In this document: positions 1 to 11,909 of the stretch, one piece after another
Layout of the letters: each line of letters starts with the position of its first letter
How positions within the stretch are numbered: the first letter of the stretch is position 1
Assembly (NCBI RefSeq): GCF_001311375.1
Contig: NZ_BBAS01000008.1
Coordinates: 1-64,000, forward strand
Origin: Limosilactobacillus equigenerosi DSM 18793 = JCM 14505
GTDB taxonomy: Bacteria > Bacillota > Bacilli > Lactobacillales > Lactobacillaceae
Reading direction: 5' to 3'
Length of the DNA stretch: 64,000 nt
Notes under the pieces: generated by a model
Database searches by the model: none
What the model was told of the DNA's origin: nothing
Seen by the model: the letters and a program-made list of their open reading frames with translations, nothing else
Program-made: the position numbers and the translations under genes

Positions 1-44
1 TTTTTATTAATCGAAATTAATATTAATTTGTTTGAAAAAAACGA

Positions 45-73
45 TTGATATTAACTTGATTAATTGATATAAT
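45..73 (+). promoter_or_regulatory. Sigma-70 type promoter of tRNA-Thr
   Basis: TTGATA at 45-50 and TATAAT at 68-73 are separated by exactly 17 bases, and the tRNA starts 29 bases after the -10 box. Both boxes are near consensus. Confidence 0.8.
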
Positions 74-101
74 AGTTCTTGTGCTTGAGATTAAGCATTA
101 T

Positions 102-174
102 GCTGATTTAGCTCAGTTGGCAGAGCACGTCACTAGTAATGATGAGGTCGTAGGTTCGAATCCTATAATCAGCA
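102..174 (+). tRNA. tRNA-Thr (anticodon AGT)
   Basis: The cloverleaf can be folded by eye: acceptor GCTGATT/AATCAGC with discriminator A, D arm GCTC/GAGC, anticodon stem CGTCA/TGATG around loop CTAGTAA, and T arm GTAGG/CCTAT around TTCGAAT. The loop gives anticodon AGT, reading ACU. No CCA is encoded. It has its own strong promoter and sits at the edge of the AT-rich region that follows, the kind of place where accessory DNA is often found. Confidence 0.93.
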
Positions 175-310
175 TTTTTAACATGTTTAAGCATGTTCAT
201 AGGCGTTCAAAACGTTGATATAACCGCATTCTTACTTTTGTTAAAATCATATATAGACATGGTTTTACAGATAAGTGAGGACGAAAAAAACGACTATGCC
301 ACAGCAAGTA

Positions 311-347
311 ATAAGGCATTCACCAGTTAAGGTGGATGTCTTTTTTT
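311..347 (+). terminator. Putative intrinsic terminator
   Basis: GCATTCACC and GGTGGATGTC form an imperfect hairpin around AGTTAA, followed by seven T. The 175-505 interval otherwise holds no supportable gene. A small hairpin (GCACA...TGTGC, 367-384) and a GCTGGGC/GCCTAGC hairpin further right are the only other structures seen. Confidence 0.55.
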
Positions 348-505
348 CTTTATTAAAAATAATAATGCACACAGGAATGCTGTGCGCAAGGTTTTGTAGC
401 AAGAACCGATTGTATATAGCTGATAAGCTGGGCTTTTGTGCCTAGCCTATTTAATCAAGTTAAACATTTATTAATTTTGTATTTCACCCTTCGTGGAATA
501 CTACA

Positions 506-1040
506 TTATTGATATTCACTTTTTACAATGTCTAACAAAGAATTAAACGTAATTTCGTTCGGATGAATAAGCCAATTGCTAAAGACATTCCAGATACCCC
601 CTAATCGTAAGTAGGAAATATATTTTAAATCTACCGATTCTTTTGGTGAAAGGTCTTCACCTTTACGGAATTGAATGAAATAATTTGGAAAGATTTCATT
701 GAATCTTTCTAGTATTCGTGCGTTTAATTCAGCGTTAATCATAACTTTGAATTCGTAAGAGTAGGTTTTCCAAAAGTTAAATAATAAATCAATTAATTCA
801 GGATTTGATTTTGGTTGTTTTTCGCTGATGTAATTAATCCATTCGTGCATTAGTTGATCTAAGTATTCGTTAAATAATTGATCTTTAGAATTAAAATATC
901 GATAGAAAGTATTTCTAGAAATTTCAGCTTCAGTTGCGATATTTAATACGGTGATGTCATCGAATGAAGAAGTATGTAGTAAGTTAAAAAAAACTTTTTA
1001 AAATTCTAGACTTAGTTTGCAGTGACATTCTGTTTTTCAT
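506..1040 (-). CDS. TetR/AcrR family transcriptional regulator (frameshifted)
   Basis: This is probably the repressor of the divergent MFS exporter. The reading starts at ATG 1038-1040 behind AGGAGAATTAACTT. The first 18 codons run into TAA within a run of eight T (minus strand); removing one T joins them to a typical TetR helix-turn-helix, including ITVLNIATEAEISRNTFYRY and then FNSKDQLF. The C-terminal ligand and dimer domain (residues about 65-175) is intact. The length of about 177 residues is normal for the family. The DNA is AT-rich, unlike the core genes. The ligand cannot be told from sequence. The break is probably a sequencing slip, but a real pseudogene cannot be excluded. Confidence 0.8.
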
Positions 1041-1059
1041 AAGTTAATTCTCCTTACTG

Positions 1060-1083
1060 TGACACAAAACTAATATATGTGTC
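1060..1083. promoter_or_regulatory. TGACAC/GTGTC half-sites, candidate TetR operator O1
   Basis: TGACAC at 1060-1065 and GTGTC at 1079-1083 face each other across 13 bases, just upstream of the regulator start. The same hexamer forms the compact palindrome at 1150-1163, which suggests both are recognised by the local TetR protein (inference). Confidence 0.45.
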
Positions 1084-1149
1084 GTTTATTAAGATTGCGC
1101 TCAATGTATTGAAATTAAATATAAATTTTTTATTATATTAGTATGTCAG

Positions 1150-1163
1150 TGACACGTGTGTCA
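1150..1163. promoter_or_regulatory. TGACAC-GT-GTGTCA palindrome, candidate TetR operator O2
   Basis: This is a perfect 6+2+6 inverted repeat in the divergent intergenic region, 46 bases before the exporter start codon. Size and position fit an operator of the adjacent TetR regulator. Confidence 0.6.
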
Positions 1164-1208
1164 ATAATGAGATATATCTAATTATCCATTAGTGAAAGGA
1201 GAAAAAAA

Positions 1209-2976
1209 ATGCAACTAAAAAGAAAAATTATTGGTTTTATCGGATTAATATTAGCTATGTTTATGGGGTCGCTCGATGCAACAATTGTAAATATTGCGCT
1301 ACCTGATATCATGAAAGATTTAGGGTCCAGTTTAACAAATACAAGTTGGGTTGCAACTATTTATGTTTTAGCAATGGCTTCTTTTATCATAACTGCTGCT
1401 AAATTAGCTGACATTTTTGGAAGAAAAAAAGTTATGTTAATTGGGATTGTTTTGTTTGGTGCTTTTTCGTTTGCATGTATGACAGCTAAAACATTAGAGT
1501 TCTTAATTATTTATCGAGCTTTTCAAGGAATTGGCGGAGCTATTTTAACCCCAATTATTTTACCAATGGGAGTAGAGTTATTTGGTAAGTTAAATACTAG
1601 TAAAATTACAGCCTGTATGGGTGCATTTAGTGCATTAGCAGCAGCAAGCGGTCCAGCGATTGGTGGATTTATTATTAATTATTCAAATTACCATTGGATT
1701 TTTGGGATTAATGTCCCAATTTCGATTGTTGCATTTATGATGGTTGCCTTTGGAACAGAAGAGTCTTACGATTCATCGATTGAAAAATATATCGATTGGG
1801 CAGGTGTACTATTATTAACCATCTTTTTAGGGATGCTATGCTTTGGATTATTAGAAGGACGCGAATATGGTTGGACATCTAGTATGATAATTACTAGTTT
1901 TGTTGTTAGTGGTATAACGCTTATTTTATTTGTAATAGCTGAACTTAAGGTAAAGTCACCAATTATAAACTTAAAGTTATTTAGAGAGAAAACTTTTAGT
2001 TCTTCATGTTTTATATACATGGTATTTGGTTTTGCTATTATTGACCCCTCGCTAATCCTAAATTATTTTTTTACAGAATGTTAAAGGTTATTCAGCACTA
2101 TATTCCGCATATTTAATCATTCCAACTTCTTTGGCTATTGCAGTGGGGATGCCTTTAGCTACAAGGATGTATAAATCGGTTAGTTCTCGATTATTAATTA
2201 GTATTGGGTTAGTAATTACTTCGGGTGGATTATACATGTTAGGATTACTAAAAACTAGTACCAGTTCGGAAATTATTGTGTGCTGCAATATTATTATTGG
2301 TCTTGGACTTGGGTTTACGGCGATTGCTACGACATCGTCAGTTAAATTTTTACCTGTTGATAAAATCGGAATCGGATCTGGGGTAGTTAATGCATCTCGA
2401 TATGTCGGTCAAGCACTTGGAATGGCATTATTAGTTACCATTTTGAATCATAACGTAATAACAGCTAAGAATAATATTCGTACTATTGCTTATAATCAGA
2501 TTAATGAACGGGTGCTTTCTCAACATGTTAAAAAAGTATCTAGAGAACAAATCAAGGTAACTTTTAGTAATTCTAAAAATACCAATGTTAGTGGTGGTAA
2601 TTCTAAAAAAATGAAACATCAAATTATAGAAGCCGCTAAACAAGGGAATGGACTGCCGATTCCTAAGCATGATAGTGACTACTATAATCTTTACGTTGCT
2701 AATGATCACTTAAGTAAAGGAATGCTTTCATTAGGAGAAAATCCATTATTATCAAACATTACAGAACCTGTATTATTGGGACAGCATAAATTAGGAATGG
2801 GAATAAAACTTTTAGCTCAGAAAAGAGAATTATCTGAAGCCTTTCATATTATTAAGGTCAATAAAAATAAAGAGCTTTCAAATGCCTTTTCTAAGGTCTT
2901 TAAGTTGTCAGCAATTATTATTTTAGTCAGCCTACCATTATCGTTGATGACAGATAGAAAATCAAAAAGCTATTAG
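1209..2976 (+). CDS. MFS drug:H+ antiporter, DHA2/EmrB-QacA type (frameshifted)
   Basis: This is a membrane efflux pump, probably with 14 transmembrane helices. The start ATG follows AAAGGAGAAAAAAA. Family motifs are visible: the helix-1 region MGSLDATIVNIALPDI (motif D1), then LADIFGRKKVM (motif A) and the motif C region SGPAIGGFI. The frame is lost at about 2069-2075 in a run of seven T; with six T the protein continues NYFLQNVKGYSALYSAY and stays open to 2976, giving about 588 residues. It lies divergent from the TetR gene with palindromic operators between them. A long hydrophilic insert (about residues 430-560) precedes the last helix, as usual in 14-TMS pumps. Base composition is AT-rich, suggesting acquisition. 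The substrate is unknown. Confidence 0.85.
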
Positions 2977-3046
2977 GTGAATTGAAAATCAGATATTTAA
3001 ATAAACTGTTTGGGAAAATATCGGAGTTCGTTAAAGGGGGAGAGAA

Positions 3047-3516
3047 GTGAATCAACTTAGTTTTTTATTAATTTTTCCTAGCCTATTTATGATTCATGAA
3101 ATGGAAGAAATTATTTTAATGCCAAAATTTGTTCCAAGTAAGTTAGAAAAAAAATATTATAAAGGATTTTTATACTCCATTTAAGTTCAATGTGGTTGTT
3201 TTAGAGGAATTTTTACTGTTACTTACCATATTGATGTTTAGTATTAAATATAATAATTTTATGTTTTACGATACGGTGATAATTGCGTATATATATCATA
3301 TTTTTGTTCACTTGTTTCAGACTTTATTGTTAAAAAAGTTATTCTCCAGGTTTATTAAGTGGAATCATTAGTTCACTGTATTGTATTAGCATGATGTATC
3401 CGTATTTAAATCATCATCATTATTTATACCTATATTCCTTGCTTACATTAATTATTATTATGTTAAATATTTTGATTAGTTTTATATTGCTGAATACGGT
3501 ATTTTCTAGAAAGTAG
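3047..3516 (+). pseudogene. HXXEE domain membrane protein, broken
   Basis: A GTG start behind GGGGGAGAGAA opens a reading with the signature HEMEE near residue 23, as in HXXEE-domain proteins of unknown function. It stops at a TAA near 3184. The second frame gives FNVVVLEEFLLLLTILMF and further hydrophobic helices up to 3368, and the third frame gives PGLLSGIISSLY and a last helix ending at TAG 3514-3516. Dropping one T near 3181 and one A near 3334 restores one protein of about 155 residues with 4-5 helices, normal for the family. It follows the exporter on the same strand. It may be a real pseudogene, or the same kind of sequence error seen elsewhere in the window. Confidence 0.6.
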
Positions 3517-3618
3517 AATTAATGTAATAACACTACAATTATAAGTTATGGATAAATAAGTGAAAGTTTGATTTTGTAATTTAATTAAATTAATAAATTA
3601 AAAAATCACAAGCCTGCG

Positions 3619-3647
3619 TTGACAGCGCTTACACGAGGTGTTAACAT
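3619..3647 (+). promoter_or_regulatory. Promoter of the beta-glucoside operon overlapping a cre site
   Basis: TTGACA at 3619-3624 and TAACAT at 3642-3647 are 17 bases apart. TGACAGCGCTTACA at 3620-3633 matches the catabolite responsive element consensus and covers the -35 box, so CcpA would be expected to repress the operon on preferred sugars (established for cre sites; inferred here). Confidence 0.75.
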
Positions 3648-3661
3648 AATACTTGTAATAA

Positions 3662-3725
3662 GGCGTGTAACTGATTCGATCAGGCATGAACCTACAAATC
3701 TTTTATGGATTTGTGGGCTTTTTTA
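3662..3725 (+). promoter_or_regulatory. RAT antiterminator and overlapping terminator before licT
   Basis: GGCGTGTAACTGATTCGATC and the following AGGCATGAACC (3662-3692) match the ribonucleic antiterminator bound by BglG/LicT proteins. Its last bases begin the terminator stem CCTACAAATC/GATTTGTGGG (3691-3700 with 3708-3717), followed by a T tract. Only one of the two hairpins can form, so active LicT would permit its own expression. Confidence 0.85.
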
Positions 3726-3745
3726 TTCAAAAGGAGCGGGCGACG

Positions 3746-4590
3746 ATGAAATTAATTAAGAATTTTAATAACAATGCCGCCTTAGTAAAGGATGATTGTG
3801 ATAATGAATGGGTGGTAATTGGCAAAGGAATTAGCTTTGGTAAGCATCCGTGCGAAGTAATTGATGACCAAAAGATTGAACGACGATTTAAAGCTGATGA
3901 TTCGCCAGCAAATGTAGTGGAAACAGCAGTGAATATCTCGCCAGAAATTGTGGAAGTGGTTAATCAAATTGAACGCTTAGTCAATGATGAACTCCAAGTA
4001 AAATTTGATGATTATCAATATTTATCGCTAGCTGATCATATTGAATTTGCGATTAAACGCACGCAAGATGGCTTGCACCTTGATTCGGCAACGGTTAGTT
4101 GGGAAATGAGCCGGTTATTCCCAGCGGAGTTTCAAACGGCTAAAGAAGCGGTTCGTTTAATTAATGGGATGACTGGGGCCGGCTTGGAAGAAAGCGAAGC
4201 GTGATGATTGCGCAGCATTTTATTAATGCGGGGGATCAAGGGGCGACGATTCAAGATACTTTGAAGATATCTCGGTTGATTAAAGGGCTAATTGATATTT
4301 TGCAGTATCAATATAAAATTGAATTGGATCGAAATTCATTTAACTATACCCGATTTATTGGTCACTTACGGGCGTTTATGGTGCGGCAATTAACTAATAC
4401 GAAACTAGCAGAAGATCAATTAGATACAACGTTAGTTCAATTAATTAATGAAAAGTATCCCGATGCTGTGGCAACAGTTGATCGGTTTGCGGTCTTTTTA
4501 AACAAGTAAATGGGCTGGGAAATTTCAGCCGATGAGCGCGTCTTTTTAATATTACATGTTTGGCGTGTAACTCATTATCAAGGTGAATAA
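3746..4590 (+). CDS. licT: BglG/LicT family transcription antiterminator (frameshift and in-frame stop)
   Basis: This is an RNA-binding antiterminator of the adjacent PTS operon. The start is ATG 3746 behind AAAGGAG. Residues 1-55 are the CAT RNA-binding domain (MKLIKNFNNNAALVKDD, GKGISFGKHPCEVID). PRD1 follows with SLADHIEFAIKR, then PRD2. A base is missing near 4200; adding one joins ESEA to VMIAQHFINAGD. PRD2 then meets TAA at 4507-4509, yet the same frame continues MGWEISADERVFLILHVWRV to TAA 4588-4590, the normal family ending. So the last 27 codons of PRD2 are cut off by a nonsense codon (CAA to TAA would explain it) or a base-call error. The expected full length is about 280 residues. 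Confidence 0.85.
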
Positions 4591-4595
4591 TGAGT

Positions 4596-6713
<2,118 letters not shown>

Positions 6714-6723
6714 GAGGAAATGA

Positions 6724-8199
<1,476 letters not shown>

Positions 8200-8211
8200 A
8201 ACATACGAAAA

Positions 8212-8250
8212 GGCGTGCTGACCGACGATTTGGTCAGCACGCCTTTATTT
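8212..8250. terminator. Bidirectional intrinsic terminator
   Basis: GGCGTGCTGACC (8212-8223) pairs perfectly with GGTCAGCACGCC (8232-8243), flanked by A-rich and T-rich tracts. It serves the GH1 gene and the leftward glucosidase remnant. Confidence 0.9.
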
Positions 8251-8253
8251 TGG

Positions 8254-8722
8254 TTAAGCGTTAATCCTAATAGCGAGGGCTTCGTATGGTTGTAAGGTTA
8301 AAGTAGCAGCTACGGTATCATTTGTTCGTTGATAATTACTAATGACCACTTCATACGGTAATCCCTGCCATTGGTTTAAATTAATTTGATGCGCTTGACC
8401 GTAGAAATTAGTCAAGACGAGGATTTGTTGATGGTGATCAGGAAGAAAACGCCGGTAAGCGAGAACTTGCGGATCATCATCTAAGAACATTTCGATTTGT
8501 CCCGCTGAAATTAACGGTTCTGATTTCCGGAGCGCGATTAATTGTTGGTAGTAATTGAAAATTTGGCCATGATTAAGTTCGGCGGCTACATTAATCGTTT
8601 GTTGATCAGTTGGTATTAACCATGGTTTGACATCGCTAAAGCCGGCGTATTGACTATCGTCCCAGTGCATCGGAGTCCGCGAATTATCTCGTGATTTCGT
8701 TTGGATGCATGGGACGATGTTT
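8254..8722 (-). pseudogene. GH13 alpha-glucosidase / phosphotrehalase C-terminal remnant
   Basis: Only the last about 150 residues remain. They begin at SRDNSRTPMHWDDSQYAGF, the conserved segment after the catalytic barrel of TreA and oligo-1,6-glucosidases, and run through the C-terminal beta domain (LVLTNFYGQ, LTLQPYEALAIRI). The first about 390 residues with all catalytic acids are missing. Upstream the reading passes at once into sequence belonging to the opposite-strand PTS remnant. TreA versus another GH13 cannot be settled, though the PTS partner favours a phospho-sugar hydrolase. Confidence 0.8.
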
Positions 8723-8923
8723 GGTTTCACCGGTGGTTTAATTGGTTTCTCCAGCTTCTTTAATCCAGCCCATCCAACGGAATTGAATAGTTTCTATGCG
8801 TTCTTATTAGCTAGTTTAGTTTCGATTGTAGTTAGTTTCCTCGTAACCTGGTTCTGGGGATACAATGATCAAATGGTAATGGGCAAGAAAGTTGCGAAAA
8901 AGCAACGTCCAGGATCAAAATAA
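8705..8923 (+). pseudogene. PTS EIIC C-terminal remnant
   Basis: The 72 codons encode the end of a glucose-family PTS permease: SSFFNPAHPTELNSFYAFLL, a final helix LVSIVVSFLVTWFWGY and a basic tail ending KQRPGSK. The EIIB part and most of EIIC are absent. It abuts, on the opposite strand, the 3' end of a GH13 gene. The simplest reading is one deletion that removed the shared 5' region of a divergent pair. The ATG at 8705 is not a believable start. Confidence 0.72.
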
Positions 8924-8933
8924 ATGTTTACAA

Positions 8934-8965
8934 GCACGCTCGCAAAAGAGGGTGCTTTTATTTTG
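8934..8965 (+). terminator. Intrinsic terminator after the EIIC remnant
   Basis: AGCACGCTC and GAGGGTGCT pair with one mismatch around GCAAAA and are followed by TTTATTTT. Confidence 0.7.
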
Positions 8966-9015
8966 GTGATAATCGCGGTACGATAGTTTTAACAGTAGTT
9001 CAAGTGAGGGTTAAG

Positions 9016-9723
9016 ATGAAGCGATTAGTTAAATGGTTATTGGGAATAATAGTTGTACTTGCAATCGGGGGTTGGGGATGGCTACATCAGGCGACTTATC
9101 AACCGAGTCGCCCTGCCCAACAGGTAGCTGCGCAAGCAAAGCAGACGCGCCAAGTCACGACTTTTCTCGCCCGGAATTCTCAGTTAACCGTAGTGTTGTA
9201 TCCGGGCGCATTAGTTAAACCAGCCGCTTACTCAATTTGGGCGCAACAGGTTGCTAAGCAAGGGTACACGGTTAAAATTGTCCATTTTCCATTGAATTTA
9301 GCGATTTTTAAACCGCAAGCCGTTCAACAAGTTGTGGGCAAGCATGAAAAGTATGTCATTGGGGGGCATTCTTTAGGCGGGGCGATGGCGGCGCGCGCGG
9401 TTCACCAACATCATCCACGGAATTTAAAAGGAGTCTTTTTCCTTGCATCGTATCCGGATGCGAAGGGACGCTTAGATCACCAACGATTACCAGTTTTATC
9501 AATCGTTGGTAGTCGTGATGGCGTCTTAAAGTGGGCTCGTTATCGCCAAGGAAAACATTACCAGCCCAAGATGACGCGGTATGTTGTGATTAAAGGTGGA
9601 AATCATGGTAACTTTGGTTCATATGGACATCAACAAGGTGATCGGACCGCGACGATTACTAATGCGACCCAACAACGTTTGATAGCCCAAGAATTATTTG
9701 CGTGGTTGCAACAAATTAAATAG
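9016..9723 (+). CDS. Membrane-anchored alpha/beta hydrolase
   Basis: About 235 residues. One N-terminal hydrophobic segment (LVKWLLGIIVVLAIGGWGW) probably acts as signal anchor, placing the hydrolase domain outside. The nucleophile elbow is GGHSLGGAMAARAV, with late Asp (IVGSRDGV) and His (KGGNHGNFG) completing a plausible triad. ATG 9016 is chosen over GTG 9004 because GAGGG lies a few bases ahead of it. It starts a short run of unrelated small enzymes. The substrate is not predictable. Confidence 0.82.
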   Translation: MKRLVKWLLGIIVVLAIGGWGWLHQATYQPSRPAQQVAAQAKQTRQVTTFLARNSQLTVVLYPGALVKPAAYSIWAQQVAKQGYTVKIVHFPLNLAIFKPQAVQQVVGKHEKYVIGGHSLGGAMAARAVHQHHPRNLKGVFFLASYPDAKGRLDHQRLPVLSIVGSRDGVLKWARYRQGKHYQPKMTRYVVIKGGNHGNFGSYGHQQGDRTATITNATQQRLIAQELFAWLQQIK

Positions 9724-9730
9724 TTGAATT

Positions 9731-9753
9731 AATCAGGAGCAGTCCTGATTTTT
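9731..9753 (+). terminator. Intrinsic terminator
   Basis: AATCAGGA / TCCTGATT around GCAG, followed by TTT. It ends the hydrolase transcript. Confidence 0.7.
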
Positions 9754-9765
9754 AAAGCAGATTGG

Positions 9766-9794
9766 TTGACATCGTGTCAGAACGGTCGTTTAAT
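9766..9794 (+). promoter_or_regulatory. Promoter of the flavodoxin gene
   Basis: TTGACA at 9766-9771 and TTTAAT at 9789-9794 are separated by 17 bases. Confidence 0.65.
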
Positions 9795-9828
9795 ATGATT
9801 AAACGCAGGTTAACAAGGAGGGAAGCTG

Positions 9829-10314
9829 ATGAGTAAGACATTAGTAATTTATTATTCTAATACGGGCACCACGAAAGCGATGGCCGAAAAAGTCGCAGCG
9901 CACTTAACCGCGGATTTAGCGGTCGTATACCCCGAACAACCATATACGGCGGCGGATTTAAATTGGCATGACAAGCAAAGTCGGACCTCGATTGAACAAC
10001 ATACGAGTCAAAGTCGGGTAGCAATTAAGGATGATTTACCATCGTTAGCTGATTACGACAATGTTGTAATTGGTCATCCAATTTGGTGGGCGATTCCACC
10101 ACGGATGTTTGCAAGCTTGATTGATCAATTAGACTTAAACGGTAAGCACGTGGCGTTCTTTGCAACTTCGGGTGGTTCGGGCTACACGCGTTGTCAATCA
10201 TTCTTTGAACGGACCATTAAAGAAAATGGTTATACGGCGATCATAAACCAGGGCGCGGTTTTGCATAATGAGCAAGATTTAAGTACGTGGCTCGCCCAAC
10301 AAAAATTAGCGTAA
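9829..10314 (+). CDS. Flavodoxin
   Basis: FMN-binding electron carrier or flavodoxin-like quinone/disulfide reductase of 161 residues. The phosphate-binding loop YYSNTGTTKAMAEKV is at residues 8-22, and the flavin-contact regions GHPIWWAIPPRMF and FATSGGSGYTRC are both clear. The start follows AAGGAGGGAAGCTG and its own promoter. The TSGGSGY segment resembles the larger flavodoxins common in lactobacilli. The redox partner is unknown. Confidence 0.88.
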   Translation: MSKTLVIYYSNTGTTKAMAEKVAAHLTADLAVVYPEQPYTAADLNWHDKQSRTSIEQHTSQSRVAIKDDLPSLADYDNVVIGHPIWWAIPPRMFASLIDQLDLNGKHVAFFATSGGSGYTRCQSFFERTIKENGYTAIINQGAVLHNEQDLSTWLAQQKLA

Positions 10315-10329
10315 GCTTGAGGTGAATTG

Positions 10330-11204
10330 ATGAAAGTTAAACTAAGCGCCTGGTGGTTCAGCTTGGGAATGATTGGGATCATTCTTGGTGGCTGGTTCCT
10401 AATGCGACCGGCAGCGCAAGCCAATTGGATCAACGTTACGACGCCTACAATCTTTGTTCATGGTTGGGGGAGTAGTGCCAAAGCGGAACATTATATGACC
10501 CAGGGGGCGGTGCAAGCTGGCGTGACAAAAACGGTGGTGCAAGCCCAGGTTGATCGACATGGGCAGGTAACGTTTAACCATCCCATTCCCAAGGGGGCAC
10601 GGAATCCGATTGTTGAAGTTAATTTGGCTGACAATAAATTAATGGCGTTTCAACGCCAGCAAGATGGTGGAGTGAGTGCTTATCATCGAGGTGGTTGGTA
10701 TATTCTCCAAGTAGTCCGCGCTTTAGAACGGCAACACCATTACGCTTGGATTAATTTTGTGGGTCACTCAATGGGAAACTTAGAGATTATTAATTATTTG
10801 AATGATAATGCGACTGATCATTCCCTTCCGCGGGTGCGCCATTTAGTGGCGATTGCCGGTCATTACAATGGTCTAGCAATGCAAAATGCGGCGGTTAAAC
10901 GGGCGACGGTAGACGCTGCGGGGAAACCTGATTGGATGGCCCCGAGTTATCAAGCTTATTGCCATTGCGACAAAAATTTGATCCGCAAACCCGCGTGTTA
11001 AATATTTACGGTGATCTTCAAGATGGTAGCCATTCCGATGGTTCGGTTACAGTTAATTCCGCCCGGGCGTTAAAATATTTAGTTGGTTCGCGGGCAAAAT
11101 CATATCAAGAAGTTAAATTTACGGGTCGACAAGCACAACATAGTCGGTTACATCATAACCGGCAAGTGAATCGACAATTAATTAAATTTTTATGGGGCAA
11201 GTAA
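10330..11204 (+). CDS. DUF915-type alpha/beta hydrolase with signal anchor (frameshifted)
   Basis: Probable exported or membrane-bound hydrolase of about 290 residues. An N-terminal helix (SLGMIGIILGGWFLM) is followed by TIFVHGWGSSAKAEHYM, the conserved oxyanion region of the family, and the nucleophile elbow FVGHSMGNLE. ATG 10330 is used, with GAGGTG just upstream. A T is missing near 10964 (AAGCTTATTGCC); restoring it joins MAPSYQA to LLPLRQKFDPQTRVLNIYGD and keeps the late Asp (NIYGDLQDGSHSDG). Sixteen bases separate it from the flavodoxin gene, so they are likely cotranscribed. Confidence 0.84.
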
Positions 11205-11247
11205 AAAGCAGCTGGTGAAAACGAATTTTGTTTTCACCAGCTGCTTT
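11205..11247. terminator. Bidirectional intrinsic terminator
   Basis: AAAGCAGCTGGTGAAAAC and GTTTTCACCAGCTGCTTT are perfect complements around GAATTTT, between two convergent genes. Confidence 0.92.
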
Positions 11248-11250
11248 AGT

Positions 11251-11676
11251 TTAATCGATACTAATGCTCGTTTGGTTATTGGCTTGGTCAGTTAACTTAG
11301 GTAAGTCTAAAATTAAGACCCCGTCTTCGTACTTCGCCTTGGCGTTATTAATATCAACGTCAGGAAGGCGGAATTCCCGACTCATTTGCCCGTAGTGCCG
11401 TTCACTGTGGAGTAAGTTACCTTCGTGATCAGCTTCGTCAGCAAATGAATCACGCGTTCCCGTCACTGTTAAGATGTTGTTAGCGTAGTTAACATGAATC
11501 TTATCCTTAGGAAAACCTGGTAAATCCATCTTTAACCGATAGCTATGTTCCGTTTCGGCAATATCAGTCTTCATTGAAGTTGGCGTGGTTTGCGCGAAGA
11601 AGTTATCATTCATCCAATTGCGTAAATCAAACACATCTCCAAATAAATCATTGCGCCGTTGTAATTCGTGAGCCAT
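11251..11676 (-). CDS. Small heat shock protein, Hsp20/alpha-crystallin family
   Basis: ATP-independent holdase chaperone of 141 residues. The alpha-crystallin domain covers about residues 38-135: MDLPGFPKDKIHVNYANNIL, then REFRLPDVDINNAKAKYEDG and VLILDLPKL. The short N-terminus starts with RRNDLFGDVFDLRNWM. The start follows AAGAAGGAATCAAT. A CtsR-like box lies about 80 bases upstream on the same strand, so heat-stress control is likely. Confidence 0.95.
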   Translation of the reverse strand: MAHELQRRNDLFGDVFDLRNWMNDNFFAQTTPTSMKTDIAETEHSYRLKMDLPGFPKDKIHVNYANNILTVTGTRDSFADEADHEGNLLHSERHYGQMSREFRLPDVDINNAKAKYEDGVLILDLPKLTDQANNQTSISID

Positions 11677-11753
11677 ATTGATTCCTTCTTTCTTGTGATT
11701 GATTTTCTTTACACTTATATCTTACCACTATTTCACAGATGTGAACTAATTAT

Positions 11754-11771
11754 TTTGACCTTTTTTTGACC
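11754..11771 (-). promoter_or_regulatory. CtsR-like operator of hsp20
   Basis: On the minus strand the sequence is GGTCAAA-AAAA-GGTCAAA, two copies of the CtsR heptad in direct repeat. The CtsR consensus has a three-base spacer; here the A run makes it four. One surplus A in this seven-A run would restore the exact spacing. Confidence 0.7.
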
Positions 11772-11810
11772 AAGTTTTAAATTCACGGTTTAAAGGAATG
11801 TTTAATGAAT

Positions 11811-11882
11811 CTTAACTAATCCTTGTAACCCCTTACATGATTTTCTAAGGTTTGGTTGTTAAGCTAGGGGTTGTAGTTAAGT
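11811..11882. promoter_or_regulatory. Interrupted dyad upstream of the LPRTG peptide gene
   Basis: CTTAACTA...AACCCC (11811-11832) faces GGGGTTGTAGTTAAG (11867-11881). The arms are complementary, with a few extra bases in the left arm. The dyad lies in the 230-base gap between hsp20 and the next gene and could be an operator or a leader hairpin. The regulator is unknown. Confidence 0.4.
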
Positions 11883-11909
11883 AGCATTGATTTATCAGGA
11901 GGTTTCTTT

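Noticed and set aside
290-440. A 49-codon ORF starting MPQQVIRHSPVK behind the tRNA
   Set aside because: No ribosome site, it runs through a terminator hairpin and T tract, and the composition is not protein-like.
8705-8923. The EIIC tail as an independent small membrane protein
   Set aside because: It matches only the end of a permease, has no ribosome site and starts at a junction with another broken gene.
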